Assembly (NCBI RefSeq): GCF_029168945.1 | Contig: NC_083605.1 | Coordinates: 18,241,280-18,305,279, forward strand | DNA: 64,000 bases | Direction: 5' to 3' | DNA from: Cannabis sativa | Taxonomy: Eukaryota; Streptophyta; Magnoliopsida; Rosales; Cannabaceae | Shown here: positions 1 through 11,271 of the stretch, one piece after another | Layout: each line of letters begins with the position of its first letter | Numbering within the stretch: the stretch's first letter is position 1 | Translations under genes and position numbers: made by a program | Notes under the pieces: model-generated | Database searches by the model: none | Seen by the model: only the letters and a program-made list of their open reading frames with translations | Told to the model about the DNA's origin: nothing

Positions 1-157
1 AGAATAAAAACAGTAACCATTTTTCCCAGAATTCACAAACAACATTCAAACATCAATATGACACTCAAAGCAACATGATACCATCCAAAAAACAAACAAA
101 TCCTTTTAAGTCCAAATTTCTTGCAAGCAAATCAATTACCATGGCTCTGGTGCCAGT
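1..157 (-). mobile_element. Leader end of copia element A, with primer-binding site
   Basis: This is the innermost 5' leader of a minus-strand copia element that continues beyond the left edge. Bases 143-155 read GGCTCTGGTGCCA; the reverse complement resembles the initiator-Met tRNA primer-binding site TGGTATCAGAGCC with two changes. The site sits two bases from the LTR boundary at 158. The AT-rich text just before it resembles the matching part of element B near 24,700, supporting the same family. No coding sequence is visible. Confidence 0.75.
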
Positions 158-2051
158 TGTTGGAAGTTATTTTACCAGGATCTTAGATCTACTCACAAGT
201 ATGTTGATTTAACAACCTAAATATGAACTTCTAAAACGATATGAAATTAAACACATAAGAGTATCAGAAATCTTACAGTGATTGCAGCGGAATATATATG
301 TCTCCTCCCACTCAGATCTCTAAGCCTTGATTCCTTTCTGTCGCAGAGTATAATCAAGATCTGAGCCCGAAAGTCCTTCTTTGTTGTCTCTGAATTCTAC
401 AAAGCCTTCCTCACTATGATTGAGGTATTACTTGATGTGTGTGGGCACTACTCTAGCACTCATATATTTCGAAACAGTGAAGGTATAGAGAGAGAGAGGG
501 TGGCGGCTCAGAGAGAATTTTCTGAGAGAAAATTCTTTCAGAATAATGCTGAGAAAAGCTTTTTCAGAGATACAGAGATATATGAAAATCTGAAGCCTTT
601 GCCTTCTATTTATAGAAGACCACCAAGGGCTATGATTGACATTTTGAACTGAGAAAATCAAGGGAAAAAGAAAGTAAAGGGGCCGGCCTAGGCAATGTGG
701 AACAAGGCTTGCCTCTTTTCCAACTTTCCTTTTTCCTACACTTGATAGTTTCCCTTTTTGTGAAATATTGCCATTTCCATTGTTCAACCATATTAATGAT
801 AAATCTAATTACTTAATAATTAAAAAATAATTATCAAATAATATATTATCATTTATTTTATTAATAATGAAACTAATTAAAGTTTCCTAATTAATAAATA
901 TGCCCTTCAAAATCTCTATTTACTGTTTTGCCCTTAATGAGTGCCAAATTCTCAAACTGACAAGTTTATCTTGAGAATTCTTAATTGATTAATTAAAATC
1001 AATTAAATGAGTCCTACAAGTAATATCATCTCAACTAGTGAGGGGACCATGGGTCTATATATCCGAGCTTCCAATATGCAGATCTTGAATTTACCACTTA
1101 AATTCACTGACTTATTAATTCTTCGTTGAATCCACACATAGAACTCAGAATTGCACTCTCAGTATATAGAATGCTCTATATGTTCCACCACATAGACACA
1201 TTATTAGTTATCCATTGTTATAATCCTAATGTGATCAATGGTCCTCTATATGGATGATCTACACTGTAAAGGGACTTAGATTACCGTAACACCCTACAAT
1301 GTATTTTATCCTTAAAACACTTAACCCTGTATAAATGATATTTCAACTAAGTGAAATGAGTACTTAATCATTTATCTCGTTTGGTTAAGCTCGAAGGAGA
1401 TCACCCTTTGCTTACTATTCGCCAGATAGAAGCTATAGATTCCATATTTATGTTAGCGCTCCCACTCAATCGCACTACCGTGTTCCCAAAATGTATGTAT
1501 TGCCCAAACTACAGTTTTAGGCTTAACTAACAAATCAAAGAACACGAATAACACTCTTGAAATTAAGCCTAACCATATCAGGATTTAGATCATGTGATCT
1601 AGGATCAACTTCTGATATTGAATTGAATAGATGTTTACGGTAAGTTTCAAAATCTAATTCAAAGTTCAATATCGGTCCATTCCAATGCATACTCCATGCA
1701 TCCAACCTGAGCTTTACTTTAACCTATGTTCTGGAAAGAACATAACATTTCTTCAAATGTAAGTAAACTCTGTTGTAGATTGTCATATCAGTGAAACCCA
1801 GTGTTCTGATAAATCTAGGAATACTTTATTCACATAGTCATGTTTATTTTCCACTGTGTTGACAACACAATAAACATGTTCAAGTATGTGAAAGGGGTTT
1901 GGATGAATTTATAAATCAAATAGACAAGCAATTGATTAAGTGAACCAAAACATACACAAGTGAATGGAAAAATTACTTCTGTTACTTTATTGATATAGAA
2001 TAATCTGGATTACATTGAAACAGAGTTTTATTTAGGGCATAAAACCCAACA
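158..2051 (-). repeat. 5' LTR of copia element A
   Basis: A 1,894-bp LTR read on the minus strand. On the plus strand it starts TGTTGGAAG and ends AACCCAACA, giving the inverted TGTTGG/CCAACA termini of this family. It aligns along its length with the LTRs at 16,102, 24,766, 60,566 and 62,509. A minus-strand TATA box (TATAAATAG) lies at 605-614. The element sits in the left LTR of element F, and the bases after its end (ATACT, 2052-2056) are the presumed target duplication; the partner copy is outside the window. The ORF at 416-652 inside it is not a gene. Confidence 0.85.
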
Positions 2052-3940
2052 ATACTGAGTCCCCCTAACTGCCGTGTCCAACACGGTACTGAGTTCTGAA
2101 CGTTCATAGGGACGGTACTATTGACAAGTAACAGCCTAATCGGTCGAACCGGTCATACTCCAGCCTGTACCGACGTGCTACAGTATCAGGCTAATCGGTA
2201 TAAGTGGTCATACTCCAGCTGCTGGTGATACTCCAGCCTGTACCGACGTGATACGTCAAATAGTACGGAACCACCAACCTAAGTATCAGCCTATACTCGG
2301 TCAACTGGTCATACTCCAGCTGCTAGTCATACTCTAGCCTATACCGATGTGACACAGTGTCAGCGTAATCGGTCGAACTGGTCATACTCCAGCCTGTACC
2401 GACGTGACACAGTCGGATGGTTCGAAGCCAACATACATATCTAATGTAATCTAACAGGCTTCCTAATGGCGCGCTAAACATGTAATCTACATATGCATAC
2501 TGTTATACTAATCTTACCTCAATTCTGAATTCAGGTGTGCCGGTCAACTTGACTGGAACTATCTGCGCGGCGCATTACAGGCTCCTAAACCATAAAAATC
2601 ACAACACTATAAGTGATACGCTAAATCACTTCCCGGGGACTTAAACTAGGAACTAAAAGTTTCCCTATCGATAAAAAGCATGGCAATACCCCCAAATAAC
2701 ATAAAAACGAGGAAATCTAGGGTTCCTGAAATTTCCCCAACCGGTAGACCGATTTTCCAACGGAAATTTCGGTTCTGGGAATTTTCAAAACCTATCTGGA
2801 ATTCCAGATACACAACCGGAATTCCGGTTCCTCGCAGGCAGAATTTCAAAAATTCATAACTCAACCAAAACAAATCCAAACAACCTCAATCCTTCCAGAC
2901 CTGTTCTATAGGTCCCAAATAACAATTCTAAAGCAACAAAACCACCCAGAACTCACAGAATCAAAATCACCATTAAAGCATCAAGCTTTGAGTTTTAAAC
3001 TCAAACTTGATCAAACACTACCAACATGCAATCAAACCAGTCCAAACCTACCTAAACATGCATATAATAACCTCTGAAAACACAAGAAATCGACCTCAAC
3101 AAACACAGCAACAAAACTCACAATTTTACTTTGAAAACTCAAGCTTTTGCATAGAAAAACCATAACTCAATCAACCTAACCATCATGCATTATTAGCAGC
3201 TCAAATAACTTCAATTAAACATGCTTAATTCTCTGCAAACACCAATAAAATTACAGCAGCAACAACCACTTAAACTATGCATGCAACCACATCTTTTTCA
3301 TCATTTTTCAAGACAACAAAGGAAGAAAAGCTAGACAAGAAATACCTCTTCAAGGATCACACTAGACTTGCTGAAAATCACTAGAATCACAAGAGAAAAT
3401 CCACTTTCTTGCTGCCTCAAATGGCCGAAAAAGAGAGAGGAAAAGAGAGAGGGTTTTCCTTTTGAAATTTTTTCTAATTTTACTAAGTTTGGAAAAATGA
3501 AAGAAATGCCACATAACCCTTTACCTCAGCCAACAAAAGCATTAATTAAACATATATTTTCCAATTTATTAGCCACAAAAAGACAAACTAACAATGGGGC
3601 AAAATGACCATTTTGCCCCTTCACACTAAAATCACATAAATAACACTAAAGGGCTATTTTTGGGAAATTCTAAATTCCCGGCCATTCCCGACATTTCCAA
3701 TGTCTAATAAACCGTCGCAATCTACTAACATACTAAGTTGTGATTTTACTGAGCCAAACACCGAGTTCCATGTTACCGGGCACCGGAAATGCAAAATTAT
3801 GAAAACTACTAAATGACATAAAAACGCATCTCAGAATTCAATAATAACTGTATAAATAATTATTTAAATAGCTATAAATAATTTCATAATTAAACATGAT
3901 TTAACTGCTAATTTCTAAATTAAACTAAGCGGTCTTTACA
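2052..3940 (-). repeat. 3' LTR of element F, truncated by element A
   Basis: This matches the last ~1.9 kb of the LTR at 8,883-11,271 and ends with the same GGTCTTTACA. It contains about four diverged copies of the GGTCATACTCCAGC/GTACCGACGTGA tandem unit (2,128-2,425) and palindromic GGAATTCC motifs around 2,745-2,835. Short ORFs in it (for example 2,646-2,879 and 3,368-3,607) occur in non-coding LTR sequence and are not genes. Confidence 0.85.
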
Positions 3941-3960
3941 ACTATTCCCCCCTTAAAAGG
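3941..3960 (-). promoter_or_regulatory. Polypurine tract of element F
   Basis: On the minus strand this reads CCTTTTAAGGGGGGAATAGT, directly upstream of the 3' LTR. This is the expected place and composition for the plus-strand DNA primer. Element G has the equivalent tract at 37,210-37,230. Confidence 0.75.
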
Positions 3961-5591
3961 ATTTCGTCCCCGAAATCTAACCTGAATAACTCTGGATATT
4001 GAGCTCTCATATCTGACTTTAGCTCCCAAGTGGCTTCCTCCACCTTGCTATTTCTCCAAAGAACTTTGACCAATGCTATGGTCTTATTCCGAAGGACTTT
4101 ATCCTTCCTATCCAGGATCTGCACTGGCTGTTCTTCGTAAGTCATATCTGGCTGCAGTTCTAGGCTCTCATAACTAAGTATATGAGAGGGATCTGAAACG
4201 TATTTTCTCAACATCGAGACATGAAATATGTTGTGAACTGCTGATAAAGCTGGAGGCAACGCTAACCGGTATGCCACTTGACCTATCTTCTCGAGAATCT
4301 GGAAAGGTCCTGTAAATCTAGGGCATAACTTGCCTCTTTTCCCAAAACGTTTGATCCCCTTCATTGGAGATACCCGTAAAAACACATGGTCCCCTACTTG
4401 GAACTCAACATCTCTGCGTTTCGGATCTGCGTAACTCTTCTGTCTACTCTGTGAGGCAAGCATTCTAGCTTTTATCTTCTCTATTGCCTCATTGGTCCGC
4501 TGCACTGACTCCGGACCTAAGTACTTTCTCTCCCCTGTCTCATCCCAATGGATGGGAGACCTACACTTCCTATCGTATAACAGTTCATAGGCAGCCATCC
4601 CTATCGTACTCTGATAACTGTTGTTGTAAGAAAATTCTATCAACGGTAGATATTTATTCCAAGAGCCTTCAAAATCCATAACACAGGCTCGTAACATGTC
4701 CTCCAATATCTGAATTGTCCTTTCGGACTGACCATCTGTCTGAGGATGGAATGCTGTACTGAATTTCAGCTTTGTACCCGTTGCTCGTTGCAAACTCTGC
4801 CAAAATTTGGAGGTGAACTTCGGATCCCTATCCGAAACTATAGACTTCGGTACCCCGTGAAGTCTTACAATCTCTCTGACATACAATTCTGCCAACTGAT
4901 CCACTGTAAATGTTGTTCTAACAGGCAGAAAATGAGCAGATTTCGTGAATGGATCCACCACTACCCAGATGGAATCAAACAAGCCCGTGGTCCTAGGTAA
5001 CCCGACCATAAAATCCATCGTGATATCTTCCCACTTCCATTCCGGTAGGGTTAAAGGCTGCAACAACCCTGCTGGTCTCTGATGTTCAGCCTTAATTTGC
5101 TGACAAGTGAGGCATCTCGATACGAATTCTACCAAATTCTTCTTCATACCGCTCCACGAGAAGTACAGTTTAAGATCTTGGTACATCTTAGTGGTGCCGG
5201 GATGTAGAGAATAAGGGGTAGAATGAGTCTCCTCAAAGATCTCATTCCTGAGTTCCACACTATTCGGAACACAAACCCTAGCTTTATACAGAAGCATCCC
5301 GTTGTCTGACACTGAAAAGTCCCTGGCTTGGCCAGCCAAAACCTCCTCTCTGATTTTCACTAATTCTGGATCAGTCATATGAGCGGCTTTAATTCTATCC
5401 AACAGATTAGATTGCAGCGTTAAGTTGTGAAGCTGACCTACCACAAACTCAATGCTGGATCTAACCATGTCTTCTGCTAGCTGAGGTGAAACCTGAGCCA
5501 TGCTAGCTACTTGCCCAGGACCCTTCCTGCTCAGGGCATCGGCCACTACATAGGCCTTCCCAGGGTGATAAAGAATCTCACAGTCATAATC
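3942..5591 (-). pseudogene. Element F pol, distal part: integrase and chromodomain
   Basis: An open frame of 534 codons (5,546-3,942) continues the F polyprotein after a stop codon. It begins at the RNase H tail ([11 protein letters not shown]). The integrase zinc-binding region includes [11 protein letters not shown] and CLTCQQIK. The catalytic core shows the aspartates of ITMDFMVGLP and SDRDPKF and the glutamate of QSERTIQ. Near the C-terminus (about residues 470-530) a segment starting [12 protein letters not shown] and containing [16 protein letters not shown] resembles the chromodomain of Tekay/Del-type elements, a family feature thought to guide integration to modified chromatin. The lesion upstream and the dead RT make autonomous activity unlikely. 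Confidence 0.85.
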
Positions 5592-8500
5592 TTACACTAA
5601 TTCCAACCAACGTCTCTCTCTCATGTTCAAATTTTTCTGAGTAAAGAAATACTTGAGACTTTTATGGTCGGTATAGATTTCACACCTTTCTCCGTAAAGG
5701 TAATGCCGCCAAATCTTCAATGCAAAGACCACCGCGGCCAACTCTAGATCATGAGTCGGGTATCGCTGTTCGTAATCCTTTAACTGACGAGAGGCATAAG
5801 CGATGACCCGATCGGCTTGCATCAGCACGCACCGTAGACCCTGTCTGGATGCATCGCAATAAACTGCGAATTTCTCGTTGTCTGAAGGCAAAGCTAGCAC
5901 TGGAGCGGTAATCAACCTATGTTTTAGCTCCTGAAAACTAGCTTCGCACTTGTCTGACCAGACAAACCGCTGATTCTTCTTTGTAAGTTCGGTTAAGGGC
6001 ATTGAAATTTTTGAAAACCCTTCCACGAACCTACTATAGTACCCAGCTAAACCCAAGAAGCTTCTAGTCTCTGTCACTATCTTCGGTCTCGGCCAATCCC
6101 TGACGGTTTCGATCTTCCCGGGATCCACCTTGATCCCATCTTTGCTCACAATGTGCCCTAAGAAGAACACCTGAGATAGCCAAAATTCGCATTTCTTGAA
6201 CTTGGCATAAAGCTTGTGTTCCCGAAGGCGTTGCAGTACCATTTGAAGATGTAACTCATGCTCCTCTTCTGACTGAGAGTACACAAGGATGTCGTTGATA
6301 AACACAATCACACAGATATCGAGGAAATCCTTGAATACTCTATTCATCAAATCCATGAATGATGCAGGAGCATTGGTTAGTCTGAACGACATCACCAGGA
6401 ATTCATAATGTCCATACCTAGTGCAGAAAGCCGTCTTCGGAATGTCCTCTCGGATTTTCAACTGATTATAACCCGAACGGAGATCAATCTTAGAAAAGAC
6501 TGTCTTCCCCTGAAGTTGATCGAACAAATCATCGATTCTAGGTAATGGATATTTATTCTTCATTGTCAGCTTGTTCAATTCTCTGTACTCGATGCACATC
6601 CTCATAGTTCCATCTTTCTTCTTGACGAATAAAACCGGGGCTCCCCAGGGTGACACACTAGGCCTAATAAATCCTATGTCAAGCAATTCTTGGAGCTGAA
6701 TCTTTAATTCCTTAAGTTCAGCTGGAGCCATTCTATATGGAGCCTTGGAAACCGGTTCCACCCCTGGTGCCAAATCTATCACGAAGTCAATCTCCCGCTG
6801 AGGTGGTAACCCTGGAAGTTCTTCGGGAAAAACATCGAAAAATTCCCGAACCACCTTGATGTCCTCTGGCCGAATGGTATCTGGACGAGTGGTGTCCAAC
6901 ACCACGGCCAGAAATCCTAAGCATCCACCATGCAATAATTCCTTAGCTGACATGGCCGAAATCACTGGGATCCGAGATCCCCGAATCGAACCAACAGACA
7001 GAAAAGGTTCTTCACTTTCCGGTTGGAAGATCACCATCTTCCTTTTGCAATCAATACTCGCCGAATATTTAGATAGGAAATCCATTCCTAAAATAATATC
7101 GAACTCTACTAAGCTCATCTCTATCAAGTCAGCACTTAACTCTCTACCATCTATTTTGATCGGCATAGACCTAATCCACCTTTTGGAGACAACTAACTCT
7201 CCGCCAGGTAATAGGGTTCCAAACCCTGATTCATAATTATCATACGGTCTATCCAATTTACTAAAGATTCTGGCAGCCACATAAGAATGTGTAGCCCCAG
7301 AATCAAAAAGTACTGAGTAATTTGAGTTGTTAACTGAAAGCTGACCTGTTACAACTGAGGGGCTGGCATCTGCATCAGCCTGAGTGATGGCGAACACCCT
7401 AGCTGGAGTGGGTATCGCCGGAGCCCTCGGTGCCTCTGATCGGAGTTGGGGACAATCCCTTTTGAAGTTTCCGGGCATGCCACAGTGAAAGCATCCCTGA
7501 CCTTTGCATTCACCCCGATGGTGCCTTTTGCAGCTGGGGCACTCGGGATAGGAGAACCGGGTCTCTGCACCACTAGAACGACTACCTCTATTCTGGTTCC
7601 CCCAGAACCTCTTGTTCTGACTCGAGCCACCGGATGCAGTGGATGCTCTCCTCTTTTGGTCCATGGCCGAACCACTACTTCCCCTGCTAAAGCCTGATGC
7701 AGGAGGGGTAGGAGCCCTACCACTCGCCGGAGTACTAGCTGACTCCGACATACACCCAACTGCGCCCTCAGCTCGCAGTGCCTTCTCCACCATCTCAGCA
7801 TAGGTAGTCTTATCGTCAGTGGTGATCATCAAGTCATGTTTAGTCTTTGCATTTAACCCGTCTAGGTATTTCTCTTTCTTGTTGAAGTCGGTTGGCACTA
7901 TTCCCGAGGCTAACCTCGCCAACCGGTCGAACTGAGTAGTATACTCTGTCACGCTCATATTCTCTCGCTGGGTCAGGTGAGCGAACTCTTTCCTCTTGGC
8001 GCTTCTGACCGCCTCGTTATAGTATTTGGCGTTGAAGAGTTCCTGGAACCTTTCCCAGGTAATAGTAGTGACGTCATGGATCTGAGACACCATGTCCCAC
8101 CAAACAAGAGCGTCTTCTTGGAACTTGAAGGTGGCACACACCACTCTGTCATTCCCGGTGACACCCATAAAGTTCAGAATTTTGGTGATCACCGTTAGCC
8201 ACTGTTCGACGTTCATCACATCTTGACCTCCTAGAAAGACCGGAGGTGCTTGCTTCCAGAACCGTTCATACAAAGGTTCCATTCTGTTAGCCGCCACAAC
8301 TATTTCGGCACGAGCGAGCGGCGGGTGCCACCGGAACCATGCGGCACGAGCACCGGCAGGAGTCCCCTGCTGCCTCAATCTCTGAATCTCGAGGTCTTGC
8401 TCTTCAATTCTGGCTTGCATTTCAGCAAACCTAACCTCCCAATTCTAGGCTCCCTGATCGGCTTGGGCAGCCTATGGCGGGTTCTCATCACCCCGACCAC

Positions 8501-8601
8501 GAGCCCTACCCTGGGACCTCTACCTCGACCCCTAGTTGGCGGGGGAAACTGAGCTCCCTGACCTTGATTCGACCCTACTGAATTGCCCGCCTGGCGTCCA
8601 T
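5592..8601 (-). pseudogene. Element F gag-protease-RT-RNase H, inactivated
   Basis: The reading frame is open from 8,420 to 5,592 (942 codons). By comparison with G the true start is the ATG at 8,601-8,599, but an in-frame TAG near 8,438 separates it from the open part. Domains in order are gag; a CCHC knuckle ([14 protein letters not shown]); an aspartic protease with [12 protein letters not shown]; an RT with [11 protein letters not shown]; and RNase H starting YCDASRQG. The RT active site reads FINDILVYS where G has FIDDILVYS: the GAC codon became AAC at 6,296-6,294, removing a catalytic aspartate. The frame ends at TAA (5,594-5,592), where G has a lysine codon. Confidence 0.88.
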
Positions 8602-8866
8602 CTAGTCGGAACCGCCTGCGAAACCAAGAGTTGGCATATCAGGTCATATTCAAGGGGAGCTTACTAATGCCGCTTAATTTGGAAATTATAAACGAAACAT
8701 GCGCCTATTCTACTATCAGGCTACTAACATGCTTCCTATCAGGCTTTTCTTATTTCATAAAAATTAAATAAACTACTAAAGCAATAAAAGCTTGCTGAAC
8801 CGTGGAACGAGCTAACTGCTGATGATGATTGTACATGTCGTGACTATCTTCGGAAGACAACCTGGC

Positions 8867-8879
8867 GGCTCTGATACCA
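8867..8879 (-). promoter_or_regulatory. Primer-binding site of element F (initiator Met tRNA)
   Basis: The minus strand reads TGGTATCAGAGCC, a perfect match to the standard plant initiator-Met tRNA PBS. It starts three bases from the 5' LTR boundary at 8,883. It would prime minus-strand DNA synthesis. Confidence 0.88.
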
Positions 8880-8882
8880 AAT

Positions 8883-11271
8883 TGTAACACCCTAACTAGC
8901 ATAGGCGTATTACGTGATTTTTAAACATACTGTGCACCTCGTTGCTAATCAACGAGGTTTATGGAAAAACGTGATTAATTAAAATTTTTTCTTTTTAATT
9001 AAACTTGTAAAATATTTATACAAAATACTCGGGATCCCGATTACAAAACCATTTACAAAAGTTTACTGTCTATACAAAATACTTGTCGCCTAGCGACTAA
9101 TTACAAAAATAGCCTCGCTATCCCGATGATCGTACGCTCCAGGCCTAACCGCCCCGACATGTACCATCTTCACCGGCTCGCTCACGGTTCATCAGCTCTA
9201 GCCTTGCCCTTACCTACACATAAACATAGCACTGTGAGTCAACAGACTTAGTAAGAAAAGCATAATAATACTCGTACATAAATCCCGGTCATGATCAGAC
9301 GCCCATACCCCTGACCATAACCCTAACTGCCGTGTCCAACACGATTCTGAGTCCCCCTAACTGCCGTGTCCAACACGGTACTGAGTTCTGAACGTTCATA
9401 GGGACGGTACTATTGACAAGTAACAGCCTAATCGGTCGAACCGGTCATACTCCGACTGCTGGTCATAATCCAGCCTGTACCGACGTGTTACAGTATCAGC
9501 CTAATCGGTCGAACTGGTCATACTCCAGCAGCTGGTCATACTCCAGCCTGTACCGACGTGATACGTCAAATAGTACGGAACCACCAACCTAAGTATCAGC
9601 CTATACTCGGTCATACTGGTCATACTCCAGCTGCTAGTCATACTCTAGCCTATACCGATGTGATAAAGTGTCAGCCTAATTGGTCGAACTGGTCATACTC
9701 CAGCTGCTGGTCATACTACAGCCTGTACCGACGGGACACAGTCGGATGGTTCGAAGCCAACATACATATCTAATGTAATCTAACAGGCTTCCTACATGCA
9801 CGCTAAACATGTAATCTACATATGCATACTGTTATACTAATCTTACCTCAATTCCGAATTTAGGTGTGCTGGTCAACCTGACTGGAACTATCTGCGCGGC
9901 GGATTACAGGTTCCTAAACCATAAAAATCACAATACTATAAGTGATACGCTAAATCACTTCCCGGGGACTTAAAGTAGGAACTAAAAGTTTCCCTATTGA
10001 TAAAAATCATGGAAATACCCCCAAATAACATAAAAACGAGGAAATCTAGGGTTCCTGAAATTTCCCCAACCGGTAGACCGGTTGTCCAACCGGAATTCCG
10101 GTTCTGGGAATTTTCAAAACCCATCCGGAATTCCGGATGCACAACCGGAATTCCAGTTCCTCGCAGGCAGAATTTCAAAAATTCATAACTCAACCAAAAC
10201 AAATGCAAACAACCTCAAACCTTCCAGACCTGTTCTATAGGTCCCAAATAACAGTTCTAAAGCAACAAAACCACGCAGAACTCACAGAATCAAAAATCAC
10301 CATTAAAGCATCAAGCTTTGAGTTTTAAACTCAAACTTGATCAAACACTACCAACATGCAATCAAACTAGTCCAAACCTACCTAAACATGCATATAATAA
10401 CCTCTAAAAACACAAGAAATCTACCTCAACAAACACAGCAACAAAACTCACAATTTTACTTTGAAAACTCAAGCTTATGCATAGAAAAACCATAACTCAA
10501 TCAACCTAACCATCATGCATTACTAGCAGCTCAAATAACTTCAATTAAACATGCTTAATTCTCTGCAAACAACAATAAAATCACACCAGCAACAACCACT
10601 TAAACTATGAATGCAACCACATCTTTTTCATCATTTTTCAAGAAAACAAAGGAAGAAAAGCTAGACAAGAAATACCTCTTCAAGGATCACACTAGACTTG
10701 CTGAAAATCACTAGAATCACAAGAGAAAATCCACTTTCTTGCTGCCTCAAATGGCCGAAAAAGAGAGAGGAAAAGAGAGAGAGTTTTCCTTTTGAATTTT
10801 TTTTCTAATTTTACTAAGTTTGGAAAAATGAAAGAAATGCCACATAACCCTTTACCTCAGCCAACAAAAGCATTAATTAAACATATATTTTCCAATTTAT
10901 TAAGCCACAAAAAGACAAACTAACAATGGGGCAAAATGACCATTTTGCCCCTTCACACTAAAATCACATAAATAACACTAAAGGGGTATTTTTGGGAAAT
11001 TCTAAATTCCCGGCCATTCCCGACATTTCCAATGTCTAATAAACCATCCCATTCTACTAACATACTAAGTTGTGATTTTACTGAGCCAAACACCGAGTTC
11101 CACGTTACCGGGCACCGCAAATGCAAAATTATGAAAACTACTAAATGACATAAAAATGCATCTCAGAATTCAATAATAACAGTATAAATAATTATTTAAA
11201 TAGCTATAAATAATTTTATAATTAAACATGATTAACTGCTAATTTCCAAATTAATCTAAGCGGTCTTTACA
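8883..11271 (-). repeat. 5' LTR of element F
   Basis: A complete 2,389-bp LTR (plus strand TGTAACACC to CTTTACA). It holds two copies of a CTGCCGTGTCCAACACGG unit near 9,328-9,391 and about four copies of the GGTCATACTCC/GTACCGACG unit at 9,424-9,748. A set of palindromes centred on GGAATTCC lies at 10,088-10,158. The right flank TAATG (11,272-11,276) is the presumed target duplication; its partner is outside the window. No gene is seen inside. Confidence 0.85.

Larger units (their letters stand above)
2052..11271 (-). mobile_element. Element F: decayed Tekay-like Ty3/gypsy chromovirus
   Basis: A nearly complete minus-strand chromovirus. Its order is 5' LTR (8,883-11,271), Met-tRNA PBS (8,867-8,879), gag-PR-RT-RNase H (5,592-8,601), RNase H end-integrase-chromodomain (3,942-5,591), PPT (3,941-3,960) and truncated 3' LTR (2,052-3,940). 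About 460 bp of the 3' LTR are missing because element A inserted there; they should lie left of the window. F belongs to the same family as G but is more degraded, with at least two nonsense codons and a changed catalytic RT residue. It inserted into the antisense gene of element C, whose sequence resumes at 11,272. Confidence 0.85.

Noticed and set aside
142..156. tRNA gene fragments at the GGCTCTGATACCA sites
   Set aside because: These 13-base matches sit two or three bases from LTR edges and are primer-binding sites, not tRNA genes; no cloverleaf sequence surrounds them.
416..787. Overlapping short ORFs in LTR A as genes
   Set aside because: They lie in a non-coding LTR, are not preserved in the other LTR copies and match no recognised domain.
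6856..8552. Plus-strand ORFs opposite element F gag-pol
   Set aside because: These are shadow frames of the conserved minus-strand polyprotein; the same applies to plus-strand ORFs opposite element G gag-pol.
3942..8601. Endogenous pararetrovirus or other integrated virus
   Set aside because: LTRs, an initiator-Met PBS, a PPT, integrase and a chromodomain identify a Ty3/gypsy chromovirus; no movement protein or coat region typical of pararetroviruses is seen.
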